Positions 26,280 through 36,477 of a DNA stretch of 37,862 bases are shown here, piece by piece (position 1 is the stretch's first letter; each line of letters opens with the position of its first letter). The notes beneath the pieces were generated by a model. It was given only the letters and a program-made list of their open reading frames with translations, had not been told where the DNA came from and did not search any database. The stretch is from Thermoflexaceae bacterium (GTDB taxonomy: Bacteria; Bacillota; Clostridia; Lachnospirales; Lachnospiraceae): assembly GCA_029226085.1 (NCBI GenBank), contig JAQXXN010000226.1, positions 1 through 37,862 on the forward strand, read 5' to 3'. The translations under genes and the position numbers were made by a program.

Positions 26280-27554
26280 ATGACGATATTGATTAAAAAC
26301 GGACGTGTGTTGGATCCTGCCAATAACAGGGATGAGATTATGGACATTTACGTGGAGGATGGCATTATCCAGAGTGTCTCTAAGGGGATTGAGGCAGCAG
26401 CGGATGAGATTATCGATGCCACGGGATGTTATGTGACGCCGGGACTTATTGATCTGCATGTACATGTCCGTGATCCGGGATTTGAGTACAAGGAGACCAT
26501 TAAGACAGGCGGAAAGGCAGCAGCTAAGGGAGGATTTACCACGGTATGCCCGATGCCGAATACCAATCCTGTAACGGATAACGTGGATACGTTAAAATAC
26601 GTGATTGACAAGGCGAATCGTGAGACCATGATTAATGTGCTTCCGGTTGCGGCAATTACGGTCGGACAGGAAGGAGAGTACATGACGGATATTGAGTCTC
26701 TTGCGGCAGCAGGAGCCATTGCCATCAGCGAGGACGGCAAGTCGGTCATGAATGCCAGATTGTACCGTCAGGCAATGAAGCTTGCAAAAAGGTCGGACAT
26801 TGTTGTTATGGCGCACTGTGAGGATAAGAACCTTGTGGCAAGAGGCGTGTTGAATGCGGGACCGAAAGCAAAGGAAATGGGAATGTTTGGTATCATGAAT
26901 GCAGTGGAAGATGTTATTGTGGCAAGAGATATCCTGCTTGCAAAGAACACAGGATGTAAGCTTCACTTGTGCCATTGTTCCACCAGGGATTCGGTAAAGA
27001 TGATTGCACTGGCAAAGGAAGAGGGACTGCCGGTTACCGGTGAAGTCTGTCCGCATCATTTTACACTGACGGAAGATGACATTACCTGTGATGATGCTAA
27101 TTTTAAGATGAATCCGCCGCTTCGTACGAAGGAAGACGTGGAGGCATTAAAGGCCGGTCTTCGTGACGGTATCATGGATGTCATTTCCACGGATCACGCA
27201 CCACATGGCGCGGATGAGAAGAGAAAGTCCATTAAGGATGCACCGTTTGGAATCACGGGACTGGAGACTTCCGTGTGCCTTACGATTACGGAACTTGTGG
27301 AGACCGGATATCTTACCCCGCTTCAGATGGTTGAGAAGATGAGTTATAATCCGGCAAAGGTTATCGGAATTGACCGTGGTACCCTTACGGAAGGAAAGGT
27401 TGCGGATATTACCATTATTGATCCTGCGGCAGAATGGGTAATTGATTCCAGGAAATTTGTGTCACTTGGTAAGAATACCCCGTTTAACGGCAAGAAGGTT
27501 CATGGTAAGGTATTGTATACCATTTGTAATGGTGAATTTGCATACCGGGCATAG
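26280..27554 (+). CDS. pyrC: Dihydroorotase
   Basis: MTILIKNGRVLDPANNRDEIMDIYVEDG ... GLIDLHVHVRDPGFEYKETI ... GEVCPHHFTLTEDDI ... VISTDHAPHGADEK. ATG at 26280 with AAAGGTGA upstream; the track GTG at 26268 is an alternative. Confidence 0.95.
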   Translation: MTILIKNGRVLDPANNRDEIMDIYVEDGIIQSVSKGIEAAADEIIDATGCYVTPGLIDLHVHVRDPGFEYKETIKTGGKAAAKGGFTTVCPMPNTNPVTDNVDTLKYVIDKANRETMINVLPVAAITVGQEGEYMTDIESLAAAGAIAISEDGKSVMNARLYRQAMKLAKRSDIVVMAHCEDKNLVARGVLNAGPKAKEMGMFGIMNAVEDVIVARDILLAKNTGCKLHLCHCSTRDSVKMIALAKEEGLPVTGEVCPHHFTLTEDDITCDDANFKMNPPLRTKEDVEALKAGLRDGIMDVISTDHAPHGADEKRKSIKDAPFGITGLETSVCLTITELVETGYLTPLQMVEKMSYNPAKVIGIDRGTLTEGKVADITIIDPAAEWVIDSRKFVSLGKNTPFNGKKVHGKVLYTICNGEFAYRA

Positions 27555-27586
27555 AAACGAAAGAATTTTAGGAGGATAAAACAGAC

Positions 27587-28519
27587 ATGATTAATAAATT
27601 AGTCGAGAAAATAAAGAAACTGGATGCACCAATCGTCATGGGACTGGACCCGATGATGAACTACATTCCGGAACAAATTGTAAGCAAAGCATTTGCAGAA
27701 TATGGAGAGACCATTGAGGGTGCCTGTGAAGCAGTATGGCAGTACAACAAGGGAATTATCGATGCAACCTATGACCTGATTCCGGCTGTAAAACCACAGA
27801 TTGCAATGTATGAGCAGTTTGGCGTGGAAGGCCTTAAGGTTTTCCAAAAGACTGTTGATTACTGTAAGGAAAAGGATCTTGTGGTAATCGGAGATATTAA
27901 ACGAGGTGACATCGGTTCCACATCCACCGCTTATGCAGTAGGTCATCTTGGAAAGGTAAAGGTTGGTTCTAAGAGCTTTAAGACCTTTGATGAGGATTTT
28001 GTAACGGTGAATCCGTATCTTGGCTCGGATGGAGTGAATCCGTTCCTTGACGTATGCAGGGAAGAAAAGAAAGGAATTTTCGTGTTGGTTAAGACATCCA
28101 ATCCATCCAGCGGAGAGTTTCAGGACAGGCTTGTGGATGGAAGACCGTTATATGAAATCGTGGGAGAACAGGTTGCAAAGTGGGGCGAGAGCCACATGGG
28201 TGACACTTACAGCTATGTGGGTGCCGTTGTTGGTGCAACCTATCCGGAGATGGGAAAAGTGTTACGTAAATTAATGCCGAAGACATATATTCTCGTGCCG
28301 GGATATGGCGCACAGGGCGGAAAGGCAGCAGATCTTGTGCATTACTTTAATGAAGACGGCCTTGGTGCCATCGTCAACAGCTCCAGAGGCATCATAGCTG
28401 CATATAAGCAGGAAAAATACGCTTCCTTTGGTGCCGTAAACTATGCAGATGCATCAAGACAGGCGGTTATTGACATGCGTGAAGATATCATGGGAGCTTT
28501 AAGAAGCGCCGGAAAGTAA
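27587..28519 (+). CDS. pyrF: Orotidine 5'-phosphate decarboxylase
   Basis: PIVMGLDPMMNYIP ... VVIGDIKRGDIGSTSTAYA ... LVPGYGAQGGKA ... NSSRGI; RBS AGGAGG upstream. Confidence 0.95.
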   Translation: MINKLVEKIKKLDAPIVMGLDPMMNYIPEQIVSKAFAEYGETIEGACEAVWQYNKGIIDATYDLIPAVKPQIAMYEQFGVEGLKVFQKTVDYCKEKDLVVIGDIKRGDIGSTSTAYAVGHLGKVKVGSKSFKTFDEDFVTVNPYLGSDGVNPFLDVCREEKKGIFVLVKTSNPSSGEFQDRLVDGRPLYEIVGEQVAKWGESHMGDTYSYVGAVVGATYPEMGKVLRKLMPKTYILVPGYGAQGGKAADLVHYFNEDGLGAIVNSSRGIIAAYKQEKYASFGAVNYADASRQAVIDMREDIMGALRSAGK

Positions 28520-28532
28520 AGAGGATTGATTC

Positions 28533-29288
28533 ATGGAATTCAGGGAAAAAGTAAGGATAGTAAGACAGGAACAGCTGTCTTTGGATGTGTATTCATTGTG
28601 GATTGAAACAAAGGATATTGCGGTAAATGCAAAGCCGGGTCAGTTTGTTTCTGTTTATTCCAATGACGGCTCAAGACTGCTTCCAAGGCCAATCAGCATT
28701 TGTGAGACAGACGGGAATAATCTTCGCATGGTCTATCGTGTGGTTGGAAAGGGAACGGAGGAATTTTCCGGTTACAAGGCGGGCGATACTCTGGATGTGT
28801 TAGGACCGCTTGGAAATGGTTATACACTGGATACCAGAAAAGCTATTTTGCTTGGCGGAGGTATCGGAATTCCGCCGATGTTAGAACTTGCCAAGCGGCT
28901 TAATTGTCAAAAGTCCATCGTGCTTGGATATCGGGATGTACTTTTCCTAAATGAAGAGTTTGAACCGTTCGGGGATGTCTATATTGCAACAGAGGATGGC
29001 AGTGCAGGAACCAGGGGAAATGTGCTGGATGCCATAAGGGAACAGGGCATTACCGGAGAGGTTATCTATGCCTGCGGACCGAAGCCGATGCTTCGTGCAA
29101 TTAAGGCATTTGCAGAGGAAAATGGAATGGAAGCTTTCATTTCATTGGAAGAGAAGATGGCATGCGGTATCGGTGCGTGCCTTGCCTGTGTATGTAAGAC
29201 AAAGGATGTGGACAGCCATTCTCATGTACACAATGCAAGAATCTGCAAGGAAGGACCTGTATTTAATGCAAAGGAGGTTGAGTTCTGA
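28533..29288 (+). CDS. pyrK: Dihydroorotate dehydrogenase electron transfer subunit
   Basis: KPGQFVSVYSNDGSRLLPRPISIC ... LLGGGIGIPPMLELAKRL ... YACGPKPML ... SLEEKMACGIGACLACVCKT (2Fe-2S cysteines). Confidence 0.95.
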   Translation: MEFREKVRIVRQEQLSLDVYSLWIETKDIAVNAKPGQFVSVYSNDGSRLLPRPISICETDGNNLRMVYRVVGKGTEEFSGYKAGDTLDVLGPLGNGYTLDTRKAILLGGGIGIPPMLELAKRLNCQKSIVLGYRDVLFLNEEFEPFGDVYIATEDGSAGTRGNVLDAIREQGITGEVIYACGPKPMLRAIKAFAEENGMEAFISLEEKMACGIGACLACVCKTKDVDSHSHVHNARICKEGPVFNAKEVEF

Positions 29289-30202
29289 TGAGTACAACAC
29301 CGAATCTGAGTGTAAAGATTGCAGGAGTGGAATTTAAGAATCCAGTTACCGTGGCTTCCGGAACTTTTGGCTCCGGCATGGAATTTGCAGAATTAGTGGA
29401 TTTGAATAAACTGGGTGCGGTTACCACAAAGGGCGTTGCCAATGTGCCTTGGCCGGGTAATCCAACGCCGAGAATAGCTGAGACTTATGGCGGAATGATG
29501 AATGCCATCGGATTACAGAATCCGGGAATAAATGTATTCTGTGAACGTGATATTCCGTTTCTTAAAAAGTACGATACAAAGATTATTGTAAATGTTTGTG
29601 GCAAGAGCAGGGAAGATTATGTGGAAGTGGCAGAACGCCTTGCCGGTGAGCCGGTAGACATGCTGGAAATCAACATCTCCTGTCCGAATGTGAAGGAGGG
29701 AGGCATTGCTTTCGGTCAGAAGGCGGATGCAGCTTATGAAATCACAAAAGCAGTCAAGGCAGTGGCAAAGCAGCCAGTTATCATGAAATTAAGTCCGAAT
29801 GTGACGGATATTGCCGAGATGGCAAAGGCTGTGGAAGCAGGCGGAGCCGATGCGGTATCCCTTATCAATACGCTGACTGGCATGAAGATTGACATTAACC
29901 GCAGAACATTTGCTCTGGCCAATAAGACCGGCGGACTTTCCGGTCCTGCCATTAAGCCGGTTGCGGTGCGCATGGTTTACCAGGCAGCGAATGCAGTGAA
30001 GATTCCGGTAATCGGAATGGGAGGAATCGCAAGTGCGGAGGATGCACTGGAGTTTATCATGGCAGGTGCAACTATGGTATCCGTGGGTACGGCAAATTTC
30101 CATAATCCATCGGTAACAATGGAAGTAATCGATGGAATCCGGGCGTTCATGGAAAAGAACGGTGTGGCGGATATTAAGGAATTGATTGGGTGTGTGAAAT
30201 AG
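29288..30202 (+). CDS. pyrD: Dihydroorotate dehydrogenase, catalytic subunit (class 1B)
   Basis: Overlaps the pyrK stop (TGATG). VEFKNPVTVASGTFGSG ... LEINISCPNVKEGG ... GMGGIASAEDALEFIMAGA. Confidence 0.96.
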   Translation: MSTTPNLSVKIAGVEFKNPVTVASGTFGSGMEFAELVDLNKLGAVTTKGVANVPWPGNPTPRIAETYGGMMNAIGLQNPGINVFCERDIPFLKKYDTKIIVNVCGKSREDYVEVAERLAGEPVDMLEINISCPNVKEGGIAFGQKADAAYEITKAVKAVAKQPVIMKLSPNVTDIAEMAKAVEAGGADAVSLINTLTGMKIDINRRTFALANKTGGLSGPAIKPVAVRMVYQAANAVKIPVIGMGGIASAEDALEFIMAGATMVSVGTANFHNPSVTMEVIDGIRAFMEKNGVADIKELIGCVK

Positions 30203-30207
30203 ATACG

Positions 30208-30250
30208 GAAATAGCATCTAACTTAGGACGTTGGGATGCTATTTCTTTTT
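30208..30250 (+). terminator. Intrinsic terminator after pyrD
   Basis: GAAATAGCATC ... GATGCTATTTC (perfect 11-bp stem) followed by TTTTT. Confidence 0.9.
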
Positions 30251-30374
30251 GCTTATTTTCTGTGTCCCTTCTGTGTCTTTATAAATGATATAATTAATCA
30301 AAATATTTCTTTATATGCCGAAAAAAGCAGTTTACTATGATGGATAATGGATGTTTTTTATCAGGGAGGCACAA

Positions 30375-31445
30375 ATGGATTACAAAAAAGTAATACAGAT
30401 TAATTTTAAAAAGCACTGGCGTGAATATGAAGGATTGCTGTTGTTTATTGCAGCATTGGAAATTTTCATGATGTGTTATGGTATCATTCATTTTAATTTT
30501 GAGGAAATGAGACGGCGCTTCTACTTTGCTTCCTACGTTTTCTTACTGATTGTTACATTGGCAGCATTTTTTGTAAACAGACTATACATAAAAAAGAATG
30601 AAGTAAAGTATGCCGTAATTAATGCATATATTTACTGTATTATCCTGATATTCTGGAGTGCATGGATTTCGGGTCTGGATATCATGGAAGGAGGATTTCC
30701 ATTTACATATCTGACAATTTTATCGGCAGTAGGAAGTCTTATTATATTCCATACCGGATTTTATGGGATTATTACAGTTCTTTCCACAGTGTTCATGATA
30801 GCATTGTGTGTTTTGGAAGGTAATACAAGGCTGTATTTTGGATTTTATCTGAATCTGGCAATTTTCCTTGCGGTATCCATTCTGATGTCTTACAGGAGCT
30901 ATGCAGCCACACGTTCTGAGTACATTGCAAACTACCGGCTGGAAGAATTGTCTGAGATGGATGCACTGACTCATATTGGAAACAGACGTTTTATGGATGA
31001 ATATCTGGAAAAGCTGGAAAAAGAGCAGACACAGTATACATTTGCGCTGCTGGATGTGGATAATTTTAAAACCATTAATGATACACTGGGACATGAGACG
31101 GGAGACTGCTGTCTGGTACAGATTGCTGAACTGTTAAGAGATAATTTTGGAGATATGGTTTTCCGCTATGGCGGAGATGAATTCGCCGTGGTTTCGTTTG
31201 AAATGCCGGAAACAGTACTGGAAAAGATGATACAGATAAACCGAAGTCTTTTGAAAAATAACGAGAAATACCGGCTGCAGGTCTGCACGGGAATATATCG
31301 TCAGGACGGAATGCAGGATAGACGTACGGTTTTTTCGTCTGCTGACCAGGCATTATATGTTGCGAAACAGAATGGAAAAGCAAAAGGAGTCATTTTTGAA
31401 TCTGCAAATGATGTGAAGGAGCCGGAAATTGAAAAACTTAAATGA
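30375..31445 (+). CDS. Membrane diguanylate cyclase (N-terminal TMs, C-terminal GGDEF)
   Basis: Multi-TM N-terminus; DALTHIGNRRFMDEYLEKL ... FRYGGDEFAVVSFE (intact GGDEF). ATG at 30375 follows GGGAGG. Confidence 0.92.
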   Translation: MDYKKVIQINFKKHWREYEGLLLFIAALEIFMMCYGIIHFNFEEMRRRFYFASYVFLLIVTLAAFFVNRLYIKKNEVKYAVINAYIYCIILIFWSAWISGLDIMEGGFPFTYLTILSAVGSLIIFHTGFYGIITVLSTVFMIALCVLEGNTRLYFGFYLNLAIFLAVSILMSYRSYAATRSEYIANYRLEELSEMDALTHIGNRRFMDEYLEKLEKEQTQYTFALLDVDNFKTINDTLGHETGDCCLVQIAELLRDNFGDMVFRYGGDEFAVVSFEMPETVLEKMIQINRSLLKNNEKYRLQVCTGIYRQDGMQDRRTVFSSADQALYVAKQNGKAKGVIFESANDVKEPEIEKLK

Positions 31446-33228
31446 ATTTCGTAAAAAAATAAGTCATCTGCCAGATGGAGAAAAAATATCAGTAAGAGCA
31501 TATGGAATTGCATTAGCCTTGATGATGGTATTGCTTGTTTATCTTGGGGTGGCGAATAATGTTCATGTGACTTCCCAGAGGAAGGATGCAGGATATGAAA
31601 CGATAGAGGATTACCGGATTGAGGAAGAAAGAGATGAAGAAGCACCCATTGGAGTACATAAGGTGTATACATGGACACTGCCTGAGGTAAAACCACAGGA
31701 TAATTGTCTGGCTTTTTATGTGGTTCATCAGTCTGTTCATGTGTATCTGGAAGACGAACTCATATATAGTCTGGTGCCGGATGAGAATCTCCTGTTTGGT
31801 AAAACCATCGGAAGCAGCTGGGTGATGATTCCGCTTTATCCGGAAGATGGCGGCAAGGAAATCCGTGTCGTTATTACACCGGCATATGAAAGCTTTCGTG
31901 AACGGAAAGTGGAATTTCTTATGGGTTCCGAGCTTAGCATATATACGGAGCGTCTGAAGCTGGATTTGCCGCAGATTATTATTGGCAGCATTGCAATGCT
32001 GGTGGGAATGCTGTTTATTATGGTAGCCTTTGGTACACTGTTTTCTAAGAAACGGGATTATAATCTGGCAGCACTTGGAAACTTTTCTGTAATGCTTGGA
32101 CTGTGGCGGCTGACGGATACACGTTTTAGCCCGTTTATGATGCAGGAAAAACCGGTTTTTTTATTTTATGTTTCCCTGGCAATGCTTATGCTGGGCGGTG
32201 TACCCCTTCTAAAATCCATTCAGTATCGATACAATAAGAAGTTTTATCCGTTATTCAATTATTTCTGCCTGGCACTAAGTGTTGCCTGCATGATTCAGAT
32301 TATACTGCAGATAACGAATATACGGGATTTTCGTGAAACTTTAGTTGTAACACATTTTATGCTGCTTATCGGTGTGCTCTTATGCGCAGGAGTGATGATT
32401 CATGACTGGATCAAATCAGGCAGGAAAAAAAAGAATGGTTTTGGAAAAGGCATGTTCATGGTATGTGTGGCAGGTGTGGCAGCAGATGTGCTGGCATTTT
32501 ACGTGAAAGGAAATTCATCAGGGCTTCTATTTACCTTAACAGCATTTTTGATTTATATTATTATAAGTGGATTTGTTTCTATCTGGGGTTATGTGGAGCA
32601 GGAACGAAAAATGAAGGAGCAGGAGGCAGAACTTGCAGCGAGCAGGATTTCAATTATGCTTAGCCAGATTCAGCCACATTTTCTATATAATTCCCTTAAC
32701 ACCATTTATCATTTGTGCGAAAAAAATCCCGCAAAGGCGCAGAAAGCAATCAGTGATTTTTCGGATTACCTGAGGGGAAATCTGGAGTCGCTGAAGAGAA
32801 ATTTACCGGTTGCATTTGAAAAGGAACTGGAACATGTAAAAATATATCTATCACTGGAAAAAATGCGTTTTGACGAAGAATTGGAAATTGTGTATGACAT
32901 TGAGACAACGTCCTTTCTGATTCCGACCCTGACAGTACAGCCACTTGTGGAAAATGCCGTAAAACATGGTGTTGGTAAGACTCAAACAGGAGGAACGGTT
33001 ACCATCAGTACCAGAGAAAGGAAAGAATGGTATGAGGTTGTGGTTGCGGATGACGGCGCAGGATATGACGTGAATGAAGTAAAAGATGACGGAAGAACTC
33101 ATGTCGGTATTGAAAATGTACGAAAAAGACTGTGGGAAATGAGTCATGCCACACTGGAGATTTACAGTGAAAAAGGCAGAGGTACCAGAGTCGTCATAAA
33201 ACTTCCAAAGGAGGGAAATGCCGGATGA
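31429..33228 (+). CDS. LytS/YesM-type sensor histidine kinase (multi-TM, His_kinase plus HATPase_c)
   Basis: SQIQPHFLYNSLNTIYHLCEKNPAKAQKAISDFSDYLRGNL ... VQPLVENAVKHGV ... DDGAGYDVNEV ... HVGIENVRKRL. TTG start with AAGGAG 8 nt upstream; overlaps the previous CDS by 17 nt. Confidence 0.9.
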   Translation: MKNLNEFRKKISHLPDGEKISVRAYGIALALMMVLLVYLGVANNVHVTSQRKDAGYETIEDYRIEEERDEEAPIGVHKVYTWTLPEVKPQDNCLAFYVVHQSVHVYLEDELIYSLVPDENLLFGKTIGSSWVMIPLYPEDGGKEIRVVITPAYESFRERKVEFLMGSELSIYTERLKLDLPQIIIGSIAMLVGMLFIMVAFGTLFSKKRDYNLAALGNFSVMLGLWRLTDTRFSPFMMQEKPVFLFYVSLAMLMLGGVPLLKSIQYRYNKKFYPLFNYFCLALSVACMIQIILQITNIRDFRETLVVTHFMLLIGVLLCAGVMIHDWIKSGRKKKNGFGKGMFMVCVAGVAADVLAFYVKGNSSGLLFTLTAFLIYIIISGFVSIWGYVEQERKMKEQEAELAASRISIMLSQIQPHFLYNSLNTIYHLCEKNPAKAQKAISDFSDYLRGNLESLKRNLPVAFEKELEHVKIYLSLEKMRFDEELEIVYDIETTSFLIPTLTVQPLVENAVKHGVGKTQTGGTVTISTRERKEWYEVVVADDGAGYDVNEVKDDGRTHVGIENVRKRLWEMSHATLEIYSEKGRGTRVVIKLPKEGNAG

Positions 33229-34022
33229 TAATTGTGGCAGTTGATGATGAAAAAATTGCACTGGAAGGTCTGGTTGAGGCAATAAAGAAAGCAGCACCGG
33301 ATGCAGATGTATATGGATTCCGGGATGCGAACCAGGCGGTGGATTTTATAAAAGATAACAGCTGTGACGTGGCATTTCTGGATATTGAGATGCGTGGAAT
33401 GAATGGAATTGAGCTTGCGCGGCAGATGAAATTAAGAAATCCGAGAATTAATATCATATTTGCAACAGGTTATGATGAGTACATGAATCAGGCATTTACT
33501 CTTCGTGCCAGCGGATATGTGATGAAGCCTGTTACGCAGGAAAAAATAAAACTGGAAATGGAAAATCTTAGAAATCCGGTTCAGACTCCGGCAAAAAAAG
33601 AATTAAGAATACAAACTTTCGGAAACTTTGAGGTGTTCTATGGGGATGAACCGGTAAAGTTCCAATACAGTAAGACGAAGGAATTGCTGGCATATCTCAT
33701 AGACCGGAACGGAGCGTTATGTACCAATGGGGAACTGATGGCAATTCTGTGGGAGGATGAGGAAAATGCCGGGGGACATATTTCCTATCTGAAAAATATT
33801 AGAAAGGACCTGGTTGAGACACTGGAAAAGTACGGTTTAAAGGATGCAGTCAGCAGACAGAGGGGAAGAATCGCCATTATTCCGGAAAAAATCCAGTGTG
33901 ATTATTTTGACTGGCTTACGGGAAAGTCCACAGGAATCAATGCATACCGGGGAGAATACATGAATCAGTATACATGGAGCGAATTTACTCATGGGGATTT
34001 GGAGAAGGCGAAGATAAAATGA
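33225..34022 (+). CDS. Response regulator with C-terminal SARP/OmpR-like DNA-binding domain
   Basis: IIVAVDDEKIALEGL ... VAFLDIEMRGMNGIELA ... GYVMKPVTQEKI, then LRIQTFGNFEVFYGDEPVKFQYSKTKELLAYLIDRNGALCTNGELMAILW (Trans_reg_C/SARP type). Confidence 0.88.
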   Translation: MIIVAVDDEKIALEGLVEAIKKAAPDADVYGFRDANQAVDFIKDNSCDVAFLDIEMRGMNGIELARQMKLRNPRINIIFATGYDEYMNQAFTLRASGYVMKPVTQEKIKLEMENLRNPVQTPAKKELRIQTFGNFEVFYGDEPVKFQYSKTKELLAYLIDRNGALCTNGELMAILWEDEENAGGHISYLKNIRKDLVETLEKYGLKDAVSRQRGRIAIIPEKIQCDYFDWLTGKSTGINAYRGEYMNQYTWSEFTHGDLEKAKIK

Positions 34023-34047
34023 TGAAATAATAAGGAGCTTGCATCAT

Positions 34048-35712
34048 ATGAAATCTGTTCAGACAAAAATTATCCTGCTGATTTTAACAGGAATCATTGC
34101 TTCCACAACAATTGTTGGTGTTACCGGCATCATGAGCTTTGGAAAGGCCATTGATGAGGACTCGGTTAAGGTAATGAATCTGATGTGCAGTGAAAAAGCA
34201 CAGGAGTTAAATAATGTACTCGGAAAAATAGAACAGTCCGTGGAAATCCTGTCGGGATATGCCGTTGATAATCTGGAAAGCATTAACAGACTTTCAAGGG
34301 ATTCGGAATATCTGGAAGAATTCACAAACGATCTGGAAGAACTCGGCCTGACCATTGCCAATGCAACGGATGGTGCAGTAGCGGTTTATGTCCGCTTTAA
34401 TCCGGATATCACGTCACCTAAGGCAGGCTTTTTTAAGGTAAAGAATACGGAAAATGAAAGATTTGTTGATGAAAAGCTTACGGATTTTTCACTATACAGC
34501 CCGGATGATGTGGAACATGTGGGCTGGTATTATATTCCGGTAAATGAAGGAAAAGCAGTGTGGATGCAGCCATATGATAATAAAAACATTGACATATATA
34601 TGATTTCCTATGTGATTCCCGTATATAAGGATGATGAGCTTTTTGGAATTGTAGGTATGGATATTGACTTTAATTATATTGCAGAGATGGTTGACAAAAT
34701 AAAAATATATGAGACAGGCCATGCATTTATCACGGATGAGAATTTTGTAATTGTCCATAGCAGACATTATTCGCAGGGAACCGTGGTAAGGGAATTAAGT
34801 GACAGCCTTTTGGTGGCAGGAGACGATGACCTTCTTAGTATGGATACTTTGTATGATCATGAGTTGGACGGTGAAGAGAAAAAAGTTGTGTTCCGGTCTC
34901 TTGAAAACGGCATGAACCTTGCTGTCACGGTTCCTGTTTCGGAAATTGACCGTACAAAAAACAGGTTGATTATTCAGATTATTATTATGGCATGTTTTAT
35001 AATACTGGTCTTTATCTTTGCTGCTCTTGCAATCGCCAAAACCATTGTAAAACCGTTAAAGGAATTGAATCTTGCTGCGAAAGAAATAGCGCAGGGAAAT
35101 CTGGAAGTTTCTTTAGCCTGCAAGTCAAAGGATGAGGTGGGAACTCTTGCGGAGAGTTTGAAGGAAACAGCTCACCAGCTGAAAATACGAATAGATTATA
35201 TTAATAATCTGGCTTACATGGATAAGCTTACGGAAACAAAAAATAATACGGCATATCTTCATGAAGTTTCGGACATAAAAAAGAACATACAGGATAAAGA
35301 ATGTGCATTTGCTGTATTTGTAATTGATGTAAATGGTCTGAAATCCATTAATGATACTTACGGACACAGTTATGGAAATGAACTGATTATTGCCATTTCC
35401 AAGGCGGCGGTTGCAGTGTTTGGAGCGGAACATGTTTTCCGGATAGGCGGAGATGAGTTCGCGGTAATTTTATGGGATACAGATGGCAAAAAGTGCAGTG
35501 AGCTTTCGGAAGCATTTGAAAGAAACTTAAAGGATTATACCGGAAACCTGAAGCCATCGGCGGCAATCGGCAGTGCAGTGTATGATAAGAATATTGACAG
35601 CAGCTATGAAAGTGTATTTGAACGTGCGGATGAGAAAATGTATGAGAGAAAGGTTGATATGAAGTCAAGGGGAGAGAATAGCAGCGTTTCTGTGCCGGGT
35701 GAGACGGTATAA
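34048..35712 (+). CDS. Cache-HAMP-GGDEF diguanylate cyclase
   Basis: dCache-like periplasmic region between TMs, HAMP IVKPLKELNLAAKEIAQGNLEVSL, GGDEF FRIGGDEFAVILWD. ATG at 34048 preferred over the track TTG at 34039. Confidence 0.9.
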   Translation: MKSVQTKIILLILTGIIASTTIVGVTGIMSFGKAIDEDSVKVMNLMCSEKAQELNNVLGKIEQSVEILSGYAVDNLESINRLSRDSEYLEEFTNDLEELGLTIANATDGAVAVYVRFNPDITSPKAGFFKVKNTENERFVDEKLTDFSLYSPDDVEHVGWYYIPVNEGKAVWMQPYDNKNIDIYMISYVIPVYKDDELFGIVGMDIDFNYIAEMVDKIKIYETGHAFITDENFVIVHSRHYSQGTVVRELSDSLLVAGDDDLLSMDTLYDHELDGEEKKVVFRSLENGMNLAVTVPVSEIDRTKNRLIIQIIIMACFIILVFIFAALAIAKTIVKPLKELNLAAKEIAQGNLEVSLACKSKDEVGTLAESLKETAHQLKIRIDYINNLAYMDKLTETKNNTAYLHEVSDIKKNIQDKECAFAVFVIDVNGLKSINDTYGHSYGNELIIAISKAAVAVFGAEHVFRIGGDEFAVILWDTDGKKCSELSEAFERNLKDYTGNLKPSAAIGSAVYDKNIDSSYESVFERADEKMYERKVDMKSRGENSSVSVPGETV

Positions 35713-35760
35713 GAGATAAGGGGAAAAAAATTTTCTCCAATATATCAGGAGGATGAGAGG

Positions 35761-36330
35761 ATGAAAAGAAAAAATCAGTATCTGGTGATACTGGCAGCAG
35801 TGGGAGTGTTAGTACTGTGTGCCTGTACCAGGGGCAATACGAATGAAAAGGCAACACAGGAACAGACTGTGGTGTCAGAAACGAATTATTCTGCATTTGT
35901 GAACCTGCTGGCAGAAAAGAAGGAAAGCCTTGGAGAATACGGGGTTTATTCCGTATATGACATGGATTGTGACGGAATTTTGGAAATGTTCATAAAGGAA
36001 GGAACCTGTGAGGCAGATTATCTGTATCATGTCTATAAGCTTGATACTGACGGAAAGGCAGTGGACATGGGAATCTTTACCGGTTCACACAGTAAGCTTT
36101 TCGGAAATGAGGATGGTGTCGGTATTATTGCCTTATCGGCAGTTCAGGGATATGAAAGGGTAGCATGGGTTAGCATTGAGAATTCTGTTCTGACAGAAAC
36201 GGTTATCAGGGAAGGAGATACTAAGGGAGCAGATTACTATTCCAACAGTCTGCCGTTGTCAGAAAGTTATGTGACGGATGATGGACTTCTAAAAAAGGAT
36301 GCGCAGATTATTGGAAGAGAGGCGCAGTAA
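35761..36330 (+). CDS. Putative lipoprotein
   Basis: Signal with lipobox: LVILAAVGVLVLCAC; EF-hand-like DMDCDGILEMFI; RBS AGGAGG upstream. Confidence 0.75.
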   Translation: MKRKNQYLVILAAVGVLVLCACTRGNTNEKATQEQTVVSETNYSAFVNLLAEKKESLGEYGVYSVYDMDCDGILEMFIKEGTCEADYLYHVYKLDTDGKAVDMGIFTGSHSKLFGNEDGVGIIALSAVQGYERVAWVSIENSVLTETVIREGDTKGADYYSNSLPLSESYVTDDGLLKKDAQIIGREAQ

Positions 36331-36402
36331 ATAAAATGCAATTTTTGGATTTATATATAGAGCATTCCTGTAATTCAGAAGTAATGCCAATTGAATAAAA
36401 GA

Positions 36403-36471
36403 AAACCTCGAAGTACAATTAAGGTGTTCATCTTGGCGGATGAAAAAACACTTTAAGAATACTGGAGGTTT
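36403..36471 (+). promoter_or_regulatory. Structured leader/left end of IS110 element enclosing transposase RBS
   Basis: AAACCTC(36403-36409)/GAGGTTT(36465-36471) encloses TTAAGGTGTT(36419-36428)/AACACTTTAA(36447-36456) and CATC/GATG. RBS GGAGG lies in the outer 3' arm. Confidence 0.65.
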
Positions 36472-36477
36472 CTAATA

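Noticed and set aside
26592-27059. 155-aa minus-strand ORF inside pyrC (and similar antisense ORFs, e.g. 3808-4308, 6415-6915, 29789-30217)
   Set aside because: They lie fully opposite well-supported conserved genes and have no recognisable motifs. They are treated as shadow ORFs.
35719-35737. GGGGAAAAAAATTTTCTCC hairpin before the lipoprotein gene
   Set aside because: Short A/T-rich stem without a U-tract beyond itself. It is too weak to call as a terminator or regulatory element.
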